From positions 1-64,000 of the forward strand of contig SFFV01000008.1 in the NCBI GenBank assembly GCA_004557735.1: a stretch of 64,000 nt of DNA. The letters are read 5' to 3'. The notes beneath the pieces are model-generated. The model was not told the origin of the DNA. It ran no database searches and saw only the letters and a program-made list of their open reading frames with translations. The stretch's first letter is position 1. Each line of letters begins with the position of its first letter. This stretch comes from Clostridiales bacterium (GTDB lineage Bacteria; Bacillota; Clostridia; Oscillospirales; Oscillospiraceae). The position numbers and the translations under genes are program-made. Below are positions 16,306-24,422 of the stretch, piece by piece.

Positions 16306-17784
16306 ATGGTTTTTTCCAGCTTGATTTTCCTATACGCATTTTTCCCGCTTTGTCTGCTTGCGTATACGCTTTGCCGGACGCTGCGCGCAAAAAACATCTG
16401 CCTGCTGGTGTTTTCGCTCCTTTTCTATGCGTGGGGTGAGCCGGTATATGTGCTGCTGCTTGCCGTTATGGCGTTGTTCGACTGGTACTTTGCGCTGCGC
16501 GTGCAGAGAGCGCGTGAAGAAAACGGAAACGCGAAAAAATTCGTCGTTCTCACCTGCATCGTGAATCTCGGACTGATCGGCTTTTTCAAGTATGCCGGTA
16601 TGATCTGCTCGGTGTTCGGCGCTGTGCCGGCGTTTGTGCAGAAAATCGCCCTGCCGCTCGGCATTTCGTTTTATACGTTCCAGCTTTTGAGCTATGTGGT
16701 GGACGTGTACCGCGGCGACGCCGAGGCGCAGGAAAAGTACTGGCAGGTGCTGCTGTATGCCGCGCTATTCCACCAGTGCGTTGCCGGTCCCATCGTCCGG
16801 TATAAAACCGTTGCGGAGGAGCTGTTTGCCGGCCGCGACGAGCATTCCGACCGTGCGCGTGGCTGTACGCGCTTCTGTGTGGGTCTGGCGAAGAAAACGG
16901 TACTGGCCAACGCCTGCGGTTCGCTGGCGGACAAGCTGCTGCTCACCGACGCCGCCATCGGCTCCGCCGCGCAGCTTTCGGAGAATCTGTCTGCTCTCTC
17001 CGGTGCCCCGGCGCTTGGTCTTTGGGTCGGCGTGATCGCGTATGCGTTCCAGATTTATTTTGACTTTTCGGCGTATTCCGACATGGCGATCGGCATGGGA
17101 CAGATGATCGGCCTGCACTACCTTGAAAACTTCAACTACCCCTACATATCGCGCACCGCCACGGAGTTCTGGCGGCGGTGGCATATGTCGCTCGGAACGT
17201 TTTTCCGCGATTATGTGTATATCCCGCTTGGCGGCAACCGGAAGGGAAAGGCGCGCACGGTTTTGAATCTGCTCATCGTGTGGGCGCTTACCGGCCTGTG
17301 GCACGGCGCGAGCTGGAACTTCGTCCTTTGGGGACTGTACTATTTCGTGCTGCTTCTGATCGACCGGCTTTTCTGGCAGCGGCTTCTCGACAGACTGCCG
17401 AAAGCGGTTTCTGCGGTATTATCGCACATCATTCTGCCGCTGGCTGTGCTGTTCGGCTGGGTGCTTTTCAAATTTACCTCGCTGCCGCTCATGCTCGCCG
17501 TGGTGCGCGGTATGTTCTGCGCGAACGGCAACCCGTTCACGAGCTTTACCGTGACGGCGGAGATAAAGAGCCATATGTACCTGCTTCTTTTCTGTGCTCT
17601 GGCATCGACGCCGGTGTTCTCTGCGCTGGCGAAGCGCTGGGAGCGCGCCGGGATGGAAAGTGCGCTTGCGCGAAAGACCTACGGCATTGCCGCCTACGGC
17701 GCGGCCCCGGTCGCGTTGCTCCTTTTGAGCACCGCCTGCCTTGTCGGGAACAGCTTCAACCCGTTTTTGTACTTCCGGTTCTGA
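16306..17784 (+). CDS. MBOAT family O-acyltransferase (AlgI/DltB-like)
   Basis: The 492-residue polytopic protein begins MVFSSLIFLYAFFP, the usual start of AlgI-type proteins. It contains WRRWHMSLGTFFRDYVYIPLGG and LTGLWHGASWNF, which hold the two MBOAT active-site His regions. It should pass acetyl groups across the membrane for O-acetylation of an exported polysaccharide. The start at 16306 has AAAGG upstream and fits the mapped promoter. The next gene encodes a DHHW protein, the normal partner that completes acetyl transfer outside. Confidence 0.9.
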   Translation: MVFSSLIFLYAFFPLCLLAYTLCRTLRAKNICLLVFSLLFYAWGEPVYVLLLAVMALFDWYFALRVQRAREENGNAKKFVVLTCIVNLGLIGFFKYAGMICSVFGAVPAFVQKIALPLGISFYTFQLLSYVVDVYRGDAEAQEKYWQVLLYAALFHQCVAGPIVRYKTVAEELFAGRDEHSDRARGCTRFCVGLAKKTVLANACGSLADKLLLTDAAIGSAAQLSENLSALSGAPALGLWVGVIAYAFQIYFDFSAYSDMAIGMGQMIGLHYLENFNYPYISRTATEFWRRWHMSLGTFFRDYVYIPLGGNRKGKARTVLNLLIVWALTGLWHGASWNFVLWGLYYFVLLLIDRLFWQRLLDRLPKAVSAVLSHIILPLAVLFGWVLFKFTSLPLMLAVVRGMFCANGNPFTSFTVTAEIKSHMYLLLFCALASTPVFSALAKRWERAGMESALARKTYGIAAYGAAPVALLLLSTACLVGNSFNPFLYFRF

Positions 17785-17794
17785 AAGGACGATT

Positions 17795-19219
17795 ATGCAC
17801 GACGAACAGACCACACTGAGCCGCCGGGAGCGGCGTGCTCATGCGGAAAAACAGAAAAAACGCTCCCGGCTGCCCGCGCTGCCGTTTTTCCTCACGTTGG
17901 GAATACTGACGGTCATCGCGTGGCTGCTGCCGCTGCGCCCGACCGTTTCAGAAAAGGAAAAGCGTATGCTGGAGCCGTTTCCGGCGTTCACGTTGGCCGG
18001 TGCGGCGGACGGAAGCTATTTCTCGGATATCGGCCTCTGGTTTTCCGACACGTTTCCCGGCCGCGACGGATGGATACAGGCGGCGCAGAGCCTTGAGCGG
18101 CTCTACGGCGATTCCTCCGTAGCGGTATACGGCACAGCCTCCGCCGGGGACAAGATCCCCGTCCCTGCGTCTCCGACACCGCAGCCTGCGGCTGCACCGG
18201 AAGCGGATACCGCGTTCGGTCAGACATCCGCACCGGAAGCGGCGACGCCGGAGCTGACACCGATGCCGGAGCCTACGGCCACGCCGGAACCGGCGTGGGA
18301 GGGGGAAAACCCGGACGATGAGCTGGTAACGCTCGGCGCAGTCATTCAGATCGGCGACAGCGCCTATACCTACACCTCCTTCAGCCAGTATTACACGGAG
18401 GTTTACGCCGCCAACATTACGCGCGCTGCCGACCTGCTGGAGGGAAAGTGCCGGGTGTTTGACGTTTTTGTCCTGCACGGCACAACGCTTATGCTTCCGC
18501 GGGACTACCGCGAATCCATCGGCGTCGCCTGCGAAGAGGATATTCTTGCATATCTCAATTCACAGATGGGTGAAAACGTGCACTGCGTGGACACGTTCAA
18601 CTCGCTTCTGCCGCACAACGGCGAGTATATCTATTTCCGCACCGACCATCACTGGACGGCGCTCGGCGCATGGTATGCCTATGCGGAGTGGGCGAAAGTG
18701 GCGGGCTTTGAGCCGGTGCCTCTGAGCGAGTATGAGGAGATCGTGCAGGAGCCGTTTTACGGCAGCCTGTACTATCAGGCGCACCAGAGCGGCGCTCTCA
18801 AGGCGGACGCGGTTTACGGCTATGTTCCGCCCGGAGATGTGCATCTCTATATCAACCAGGAGAACAACGACTCGCTCGACTACCGCGGCTATGAACAGAC
18901 GCTCATCACGCAGATCCGGGGGAACGACAAGTATATGTGCTTCCTGACCGGCGATTTTCCGCTCTGCACTTTTGTCAACAACGACATCACCGACGGCAGC
19001 GCGTGCCTGCTCGTCAAAAACTCCAACGGCAATCCGTTCGGGTATTATCTCACGCAGCATTATCAGTATGTCTATGTGATGGACTACCGCAAATACTTCA
19101 GCCGCTCGCTGACGAAGTTTGTGGACTACTACGATGTGGACGACGTGATCTTCTGCCTGAGCAGCGGTCAGGCGCAAAGCGGCGGCGGCAACAGCCTGCT
19201 GAGTGGGCTTATCAAATGA
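17795..19219 (+). CDS. DHHW family protein (AlgX/SGNH-like acetylation partner)
   Basis: The 474-residue protein has an N-terminal helix (about 28-48) and a Pro/Ala/Glu-rich low-complexity stretch (about 125-170). The extracellular domain that follows contains YFRTDHHWTALGAW, the motif that names the family. Such proteins work with the MBOAT acyltransferase encoded just upstream (10 bp gap) to acetylate a surface polysaccharide. GAAAGGACG precedes the ATG at 17795; the longer frame from 17741 would overlap the MBOAT gene. The acceptor polysaccharide is unknown. Confidence 0.87.
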   Translation: MHDEQTTLSRRERRAHAEKQKKRSRLPALPFFLTLGILTVIAWLLPLRPTVSEKEKRMLEPFPAFTLAGAADGSYFSDIGLWFSDTFPGRDGWIQAAQSLERLYGDSSVAVYGTASAGDKIPVPASPTPQPAAAPEADTAFGQTSAPEAATPELTPMPEPTATPEPAWEGENPDDELVTLGAVIQIGDSAYTYTSFSQYYTEVYAANITRAADLLEGKCRVFDVFVLHGTTLMLPRDYRESIGVACEEDILAYLNSQMGENVHCVDTFNSLLPHNGEYIYFRTDHHWTALGAWYAYAEWAKVAGFEPVPLSEYEEIVQEPFYGSLYYQAHQSGALKADAVYGYVPPGDVHLYINQENNDSLDYRGYEQTLITQIRGNDKYMCFLTGDFPLCTFVNNDITDGSACLLVKNSNGNPFGYYLTQHYQYVYVMDYRKYFSRSLTKFVDYYDVDDVIFCLSSGQAQSGGGNSLLSGLIK

Positions 19220-19228
19220 AAAAACTTC

Positions 19229-19267
19229 GGCGGTGATGCAATAGCGCATCACCGCCGGGTTGCTTTT
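19229..19267. terminator. Bidirectional terminator between the DHHW gene and the M18 aminopeptidase
   Basis: GGCGGTGATGC pairs with GCATCACCGCC around AATAGC, with TTGCTTTT to the right and AAAAAACTT to the left. Confidence 0.8.
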
Positions 19268-19273
19268 CAGAGG

Positions 19274-20677
19274 TTATCTGTCCTTATAGAAAGCCCAGAC
19301 GGCCTTGTAGGTCTGGTAGCAGTCGAACTTCGCCACGGTCTCAAAGGGGGCGTGCATCGAAAGAACGGGCGTACCGGCGTCGATGGTGTCAATATTGCGG
19401 TTGGCCATGTACTGCGCGACCGTTCCGCCGCCGCCCTGATCGACCTTCCCGAGCTCGCTCGCCTGCCAGACGACGTTATTGTCGGCAAAGATCCTGCGCA
19501 GCTTGCCGACGACCTCGGCGGAGGCGTCGTTGCTGCCGGATTTGCCGCGCGAGCCGGTGAACTTGCAAATGCCGACGCCGTAATTGGCGCGGGCGCCGTT
19601 GCGGTTGGGGTACTCGCTCACCTCCCAGAACGTCGGATCGTAGGCGTTGCAGACGTCCGCGCTGATGCAGAAGCTGTTGGCAAAGCAGTCGCGCAGCCGC
19701 ACGTCCTGCTGCTCGCAGAGATCCTCCATGAACGTTTCAAACGCGCGGCTCTGCATACCGGAAACGCCCATCGAGCCGATCTCTTCCTTGTCGGCGAGAA
19801 CGCACACGGCGGTACGCTCCGGCATTTCGGTGTCGAAAATGGCTTTGAGCTCGGCATAGGCGCACACGCGGTCGTCCTGACCGTAGCCGCCGATGAACGA
19901 GCGGTCCACGCCGATGTCGCACGCCTCAAAGCTCGGCACGACCTCCAGCTCGGCGGAGAGGAAGTCCTCCTCCGTGATGCCGTAACGGTCGTTCAAAAGC
20001 GACATGACCGCGAGCATCACGCGCTTGCGGCCCTCCCCGGCGTAGGGAATGCTGCCGGCGAGAACGTTCAGATACTCGCCCGGAATGATGTCCGAGCCGT
20101 GCTTGGCCATCTGATCCTTCGCGAGATGCGGCAGCAGGTCGGTGATCGTGAATTTCGGATCGTCCGGATCCTTGCCGATGACGACCTCGACGGTTTCGCC
20201 GTCCTTCTTCGTCACAACGCCGTGAATTTCGAGAGGGATGGCGACCCACTGGTATTTTTTGATGCCGCCGTAATAATGCGTTTTGAAAAGGCAGATCTCA
20301 TCCTTTTCGTAGAGCGGAATGGGCTTGAGATCAAGACGCGGGGAATCGACGTGCGCCGCGGCGATGTTTGCGCCGTGCTCAAGCGTTTCGCGGCCCATAA
20401 CGGCGAGCATGAGCGCCTTGCCGCGCACGCTCTTATATACCTTCGTGCCCGGCTCGAGCACCATGCCGCGCTCGTACGGCACAAAGCCGAGCGCCTCGGC
20501 CTGCTTAATGGCCTCGGTCACGGCCTCGCGCTCGGTGCGCGCGGCGTTCAGATACGCCCTGTATGCCGCGGCGTATTCCTCCAGCTTGATTCGCTCTGCA
20601 ACGTCAATGACGTCGTAGCCCTGCTTTTGCCTGTAAAGAAGCGTTTCCCGCAGAGCGTCCAGTTCCTTTTCTTCCAT
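19274..20677 (-). CDS. M18 family aminopeptidase
   Basis: The 467-residue cytoplasmic enzyme has metal-site motifs of the M18 family: AAHVDSPRLDLK with the first His and Asp, YGQDDRVCAY with the bridging Asp, ADKEEIGSMG with the catalytic and ligand Glu pair, and LSMHAPFE with the last His. It should remove N-terminal residues, often acidic or hydrophobic, from peptides. It is the last gene of a minus-strand operon prfA, tsaC-coaE, aminopeptidase. GGAAAGGATAC lies upstream of the ATG. Confidence 0.9.
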   Translation of the reverse strand: MEEKELDALRETLLYRQKQGYDVIDVAERIKLEEYAAAYRAYLNAARTEREAVTEAIKQAEALGFVPYERGMVLEPGTKVYKSVRGKALMLAVMGRETLEHGANIAAAHVDSPRLDLKPIPLYEKDEICLFKTHYYGGIKKYQWVAIPLEIHGVVTKKDGETVEVVIGKDPDDPKFTITDLLPHLAKDQMAKHGSDIIPGEYLNVLAGSIPYAGEGRKRVMLAVMSLLNDRYGITEEDFLSAELEVVPSFEACDIGVDRSFIGGYGQDDRVCAYAELKAIFDTEMPERTAVCVLADKEEIGSMGVSGMQSRAFETFMEDLCEQQDVRLRDCFANSFCISADVCNAYDPTFWEVSEYPNRNGARANYGVGICKFTGSRGKSGSNDASAEVVGKLRRIFADNNVVWQASELGKVDQGGGGTVAQYMANRNIDTIDAGTPVLSMHAPFETVAKFDCYQTYKAVWAFYKDR

Positions 20678-20710
20678 AAAACATGTATCCTTTCCGGGTT
20701 CGTATTTATA

Positions 20711-21916
20711 TCAGCCGATGCCGAAAAGCTCCCGGCACCTGGCTTTCAGTTCTTCCTGCGTGCCGTCATTTTGCAGCAGATAATCGCAGCGCATTTCATA
20801 GTATTCGTCGTCCGGCTGCGCCTCGATGCGCGCGAGCGCATAGTCTGCGTCGATGCCGTCGCGCGCCATGATACGCGCGCAGCGCTCGTCTCTCGGCGCG
20901 GTGACGCCCACGGTGAACACGCAGTCCTCGGAAATGCCGCTTTCAAAAAGCGCGATGGCGTCCACAACGGCAACGGTGCCGCCGTGCCAGACATATTCAC
21001 GCAGACGGCGGTAAATGTCCTCGCGGACATAGCGGTGCGTTATGTTGTTGAGATCACGCAGCGCCTCCGGCACGGCAAAGACGATCGCGCCGAGCATCTT
21101 CCGGTCGAGCGTTCCGTTTTTGAACACGGCAGGAAAGCGCGCCCGGAGCTCCGCGAGCATATCCGCGTTCGAAGCAAGAAGCTCATGGTAGATTTTATCG
21201 CAGTCGAGCGCGAGCACGCCCTGCGCGGCGAGATAGTCCGTCACGGTCGTTTTTCCGCTGCCGGAGCCGCCCGTCACGCCGATGAGCCGCACGCCGGAGA
21301 GCAGCGCATTTTCCATCTCTTCCTTTGCCAGCGCGCCCTCACGCAGAATTTTAAAGGGCTTCTGCGTAAGATCAAGGATCGTGGACTCGCGCGAGAGCGT
21401 GCACTCGCCGCCGTCGATCACGCCGTCGATCTGCCCGTCAAAGTAGGCGAGCACCTGCTGCGCTGTCGTGGGGCTGGGCGCGCCGGAGGGATTTGCCGAA
21501 GGCCCGGCGAGCGGCAGCCGCGCGCGCTCGAGCAGCGAGAGCGTGAGCCGGTGCGCCGGACAGCGCAGACCGACGGTGCCTTTCCCGGCCCGGACGATGG
21601 ACGGTACAACGTCCTTTTTCGCTTCGAGCACGAGCGTGAGCGGCCCCGGCCAGAAGCGCGCGGCAAGGATGAACGCCGCCGGGGGGATATGCTCGGCGTA
21701 CTTTTCGATTTCCGCCGGGCCTGCCACCATGAGCGAGAGCGGCTTGATCTCCGGGCGGCCCTTGACCTCGTAGAGGTGCGCGACCGCCTCGGCATCGAGA
21801 CCGTTGGCGCAGAGACCGTACACCGTCTCCGTCGGCACGGCCACCAGACCGCCGAGCCGCAGCGAGGCCGCGGCGACGGGTATATCGGCTTCCTCGGTAT
21901 ATACACGGGTTTCCAT
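20711..21916 (-). CDS. Fusion of threonylcarbamoyl-AMP synthase (TsaC/YrdC) and dephospho-CoA kinase (CoaE)
   Basis: The 401-residue protein combines two complete enzymes. Residues 1 to about 205 are a YrdC/Sua5 domain (AVPTETVYGLCAN, KGRPEIKPLSLM, GPSANPSGAPSPT, STILDL) that makes threonylcarbamoyl-AMP for tRNA t6A. Residues from about 208 are a CoaE domain with the P-loop GGSGSGKTT (216-224), ALDCDKIYHELL and AIALFESG, which would phosphorylate dephospho-CoA in the last step of CoA synthesis. No stop or frame change separates them. It follows prfA by 4 bp; prfA-tsaC linkage is common in Firmicutes, although prmC is absent here. Confidence 0.88.
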   Translation of the reverse strand: METRVYTEEADIPVAAASLRLGGLVAVPTETVYGLCANGLDAEAVAHLYEVKGRPEIKPLSLMVAGPAEIEKYAEHIPPAAFILAARFWPGPLTLVLEAKKDVVPSIVRAGKGTVGLRCPAHRLTLSLLERARLPLAGPSANPSGAPSPTTAQQVLAYFDGQIDGVIDGGECTLSRESTILDLTQKPFKILREGALAKEEMENALLSGVRLIGVTGGSGSGKTTVTDYLAAQGVLALDCDKIYHELLASNADMLAELRARFPAVFKNGTLDRKMLGAIVFAVPEALRDLNNITHRYVREDIYRRLREYVWHGGTVAVVDAIALFESGISEDCVFTVGVTAPRDERCARIMARDGIDADYALARIEAQPDDEYYEMRCDYLLQNDGTQEELKARCRELFGIG

Positions 21917-21920
21917 ACTG

Positions 21921-22991
21921 TTACAGGCCTCCGTTTTCGGAATTTTGCAGCTGCTCGGCGCGGTACGCGGTGAGCAGCGCGTCGATCAGCTCGTCCAGAT
22001 CGCCGTTCATCACGGCGTCGAGCTTATAGAGCGTCAGACCGATGCGGTGATCGGTCACGCGTCCCTGCGGGAAGTTGTAGGTGCGGATGCGTTCGTTGCG
22101 CATGCCGGAGCCGACCTGCGATCTTCGCTGCGCGGAAACGGCGGCGTCCTGTTTTTCCTTTTCCGCCTGCGCAAGCCGCGAGGCGAGCACGCTCAGCGCG
22201 CGCGCCTTATTTTTATACTGGCTGCGCTCGTCCTGACACTCGACGACCGTGCCGGTAGGCAGATGCGTCACGCGGATGGCGCTTGAGGTCTTGTTGACTT
22301 TCTGCCCGCCCGCACCGGAGGAGCGGAACGTATCGATCTGCAAATCGGCGGGGTCGAGATGGAACTCGGTCTCTTCCAGCTCCGGCAGCACGGCCACGGT
22401 GCAGGTGCTCGTATGGATGCGCCCCTGCGTTTCGGTTTCCGGCACGCGCTGCACGCGGTGCACGCCGCTTTCAAACCGGAAGCGCGAAAAGGCGTTCGTG
22501 CCGCCGACGATGAAATCGATCTCGCGGATGCCGCCAAGCTCGGTCTCACAGCGGTTGACGATCTCAACGGAGAAGCCCTTCCGCTCGGCGTACATTTCGT
22601 ACATCCGGAAAAGATCGGCGGCAAAAAGGGCGCTTTCCTCGCCGCCGACGCCGCCGCGGATCTCCACGATGACGTTTTTTCCGTCCTCCGGATCCTTCGG
22701 CAGCAGGAGGATTTTCAGCTCCTCGGAGACGCGATCCATCCCGGCTCGCACCTCGCTGAGCGTTTCCCGCGCGAGATCCTTCATTTCGGGGTCGGAGAGA
22801 AGCTCTTCCGCGCTCTCTGCCTCCCGCCGGAAGGCCTCGTAGCGCGCATAGGCCTCCATCAGGGGGGTAAGCTCGGCCTTCTCGCGGCTGAGCGCCGCGG
22901 CCTTCTGCGCGTCCGCCCAGACCTCGCTTTGCGAGAGCATATATTCAATCTCGGCGTATTTCCGCGAGAGACTTTTCAGCTTTTCCAGCAT
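21921..22991 (-). CDS. prfA: Peptide chain release factor 1
   Basis: The 356-residue protein has the RF1 length and motifs: GVHRVQRVPETETQGRIHTST, whose PxT tripeptide (here PET) reads UAA/UAG, and the peptidyl-hydrolysis motif RSSGAGGQKVNKTSSAIR with GGQ. The C-terminus TDHRIGLTLYKLD is also typical. AAAGGAGGGG lies upstream of the ATG. It heads a minus-strand operon with the TsaC-CoaE fusion and an M18 aminopeptidase. Confidence 0.95.
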   Translation of the reverse strand: MLEKLKSLSRKYAEIEYMLSQSEVWADAQKAAALSREKAELTPLMEAYARYEAFRREAESAEELLSDPEMKDLARETLSEVRAGMDRVSEELKILLLPKDPEDGKNVIVEIRGGVGGEESALFAADLFRMYEMYAERKGFSVEIVNRCETELGGIREIDFIVGGTNAFSRFRFESGVHRVQRVPETETQGRIHTSTCTVAVLPELEETEFHLDPADLQIDTFRSSGAGGQKVNKTSSAIRVTHLPTGTVVECQDERSQYKNKARALSVLASRLAQAEKEKQDAAVSAQRRSQVGSGMRNERIRTYNFPQGRVTDHRIGLTLYKLDAVMNGDLDELIDALLTAYRAEQLQNSENGGL

Positions 22992-23021
22992 CCGCGCAAC
23001 CCCTCCTTTCCGTACATGATC

Positions 23022-23050
23022 AATTTACCACATGCCGCCGCGAATGTAAA
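23022..23050 (-). promoter_or_regulatory. Sigma-A type promoter of the prfA operon
   Basis: On the minus strand TTTACA (23050-23045) and TAAATT (23027-23022) are 17 bp apart, 30 bp before the prfA start. Confidence 0.65.
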
Positions 23051-23055
23051 CGCAC

Positions 23056-23086
23056 AAAAAAATCCGTCTCCGGAAACCGGAGACGG
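23056..23086 (-). terminator. Rho-independent terminator of the secreted zinc-ribbon-like gene
   Basis: CCGTCTCCGG / CCGGAGACGG forms a perfect 10-bp stem with an AAA loop; read on minus it ends in TTTTTTT. It lies 66 bp past the stop at 23152. Confidence 0.8.
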
Positions 23087-23151
23087 TAGATTCCCCCTTT
23101 CCCAAGGGGAGGCTGTGTCATTGACGGAAGGCTGCGCCCGGCGCGCCGCGT
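23087..23151. repeat. Intergenic repeat of the CCCTTT...AAGGGG hairpin type
   Basis: The CCCCCTTTCCCAAGGGGAGGCTGTGTC segment (from about 23093) resembles the hairpin repeats at 25905 and 44621, with a CCCTT / AAGGGG stem and a GC-rich tail. It is degenerate and the family assignment is tentative. Confidence 0.4.
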
Positions 23152-23838
23152 TCAGAGCTGGGGCGACTCAGACCCGGAGCCGAATATATGGCCGCAGGTC
23201 GGGCAGTATACGGTCCATCGAATCATGTCGCCGTTGTCGATGATCTCTACCTCTTCCGTATGTTCCTCGTGGTTGCCTGCGCCGGCTCCGCATACGGTGC
23301 AGCTGCGGAAGTGATAGTCGCCTGCGTCGGTGTAGCCGCCGTAGATATGCGAACCGCGGGCAAGATCGAACTCAATGCCGCAGTAGTCGCGGCAGGTGCC
23401 GTAGCGCAGGCCGCGCCACGAGCAGTCCTGATTGAATACGCGGTGCCAGCGGTAAACATGCTCGCTGTCCGGGTCCTTTTCGGGCGCGTATTTCTCCACG
23501 GCGTCGATGAGCGCCTGTGTCGGCTTATAGCCGTCCGCGACGAAAATGCGCGTCTCTGTGCCGCCCTTGCCGGGGCGGATGACGAGCGGCATCTCCTCGA
23601 TGAGCTCGCGTTCGGTCTTGCCGTCCTTCGTCGTCTCCTTATACCAGAAAACGGAGGTTTCGATCTCCTCGTCGATGGCGTCGCGGTCTACAAAGAACAG
23701 CGCAAGCCCTTCGGCGGTGAGGAGTGTATCATCGGCCGGTTCGAGCACGATGGTGACGGTCTCATCTGTCGCCGCGCCCATGGTGCAGAGCGAGAGTGCA
23801 AGCGCAAGCGCGAGGAGAAGAGCGGTGATTTTTTTCAT
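23152..23838 (-). CDS. Secreted protein with C-terminal Cys pairs (zinc-ribbon-like), unknown function
   Basis: The 228-residue protein has a clear signal peptide (MKKITALLLALALALSLCTMGAA). The mature part is acidic and ends with CTVCGAGAGNHEE and CPTCGHIFG, two CxxC pairs about 32 residues apart that look like a zinc ribbon, plus an earlier Cys-rich DCSWRGLRYGTCRDYCG. No enzyme motif was recognised. The ATG at 23838 has AAAAGGAGGCC upstream; the longer frame to 23961 would run across the promoter. It is monocistronic, divergent from rpsU. Confidence 0.72.
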   Translation of the reverse strand: MKKITALLLALALALSLCTMGAATDETVTIVLEPADDTLLTAEGLALFFVDRDAIDEEIETSVFWYKETTKDGKTERELIEEMPLVIRPGKGGTETRIFVADGYKPTQALIDAVEKYAPEKDPDSEHVYRWHRVFNQDCSWRGLRYGTCRDYCGIEFDLARGSHIYGGYTDAGDYHFRSCTVCGAGAGNHEEHTEEVEIIDNGDMIRWTVYCPTCGHIFGSGSESPQL

Positions 23839-23899
23839 AGAGGCCTCCTTTTGGTCGAAAGATTCTTTCGGATGGCGCACCGATGTGGTGCGTGTGCCA

Positions 23900-23928
23900 A
23901 TTATACCATGAGCGGCGGAGGAATGCAA
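23900..23928 (-). promoter_or_regulatory. Promoter of the secreted zinc-ribbon-like gene
   Basis: On minus, TTGCAT (23928-23923) and TATAAT (23905-23900) are 17 bp apart, 61 bp before the start codon. Confidence 0.65.
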
Positions 23929-23989
23929 TCCGTTTCTTTGCGCCGGGCAGCGATTTGGCAAAGTTCACGGTTTGTTCCCAATCTCGCCC

Positions 23990-24018
23990 TTGACAAGGAA
24001 CGCCGGACAGATTATAAT
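23990..24018 (+). promoter_or_regulatory. Full-consensus sigma-A promoter of rpsU
   Basis: TTGACA (23990-23995) and TATAAT (24013-24018) are 17 bp apart, an exact consensus match. The leader holds a GCCGAAA/TTTCGGC stem (24032-24063) that could serve in feedback control, which is inference. Confidence 0.9.
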
Positions 24019-24086
24019 ACCCACGTTAAAAGCCGAAAGTTTGATCTTCCAAAGCGTTTCGGCGCCTGCGGAGGGAGGGATATAGA

Positions 24087-24266
24087 ATGTCTGAAATCCA
24101 TGTCAAGGAAAACGAGTCTCTGGATGCTGCTCTGAAGCGCTTCAAGCGCTCCTGCGCGAAGGCCGGAGTTCTGGCTGACCTGCGCAAGAAGGAGTACTAC
24201 CAGAGCCCCAGCGTCAAGCGCCGCAAGAAATCCGAGGCTGCCCGCAAGAACAAGCGGTATTATTAA
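24087..24266 (+). CDS. rpsU: 30S ribosomal protein S21
   Basis: This 59-codon gene encodes MSEIHVKENESLDAALKRFK, then RSCAKAGVLADLRKKEYYQS and a basic tail ending KNKRYY. This is the canonical S21 sequence, including the ESLDAALKRFKR and RKKEYY blocks. S21 binds near the anti-Shine-Dalgarno end of 16S rRNA. GGAGGGAGG lies 8 bp upstream of the ATG. It is monocistronic, between a consensus promoter and a terminator. Confidence 0.97.
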   Translation: MSEIHVKENESLDAALKRFKRSCAKAGVLADLRKKEYYQSPSVKRRKKSEAARKNKRYY

Positions 24267-24279
24267 TTTTCGATCGCAT

Positions 24280-24314
24280 AAATCTCCGCTCATCCGAGCG
24301 GGGATTTTGTTTTT
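24280..24314 (+). terminator. Rho-independent terminator of rpsU
   Basis: AATCTCCGCTC pairs with GAGCGGGGATT, followed by TTGTTTTT. Confidence 0.8.
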
Positions 24315-24334
24315 GCCACAAAGAATTTTCTGTG

Positions 24335-24363
24335 TTGACAGTCTCTCTCCGATGCGCTAAGAT
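24335..24363 (+). promoter_or_regulatory. Sigma-A promoter of guaB
   Basis: TTGACA (24335-24340) and TAAGAT (24358-24363) are 17 bp apart, about 60 bp before the TTG start codon. No purine riboswitch fits in the short leader. Confidence 0.75.
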
Positions 24364-24422
24364 GGGCAAAATACCCGAAAGCCATGTGTAGAATACTATC
24401 GAAATAACAGGAGGAACCGGTC

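Noticed and set aside
21921..22991. PET instead of PAT as the codon-reading tripeptide in RF1
   Set aside because: The motif is PxT with a variable middle residue, and PET occurs in ordinary Firmicute RF1 proteins, so stop-codon reading is not expected to differ.
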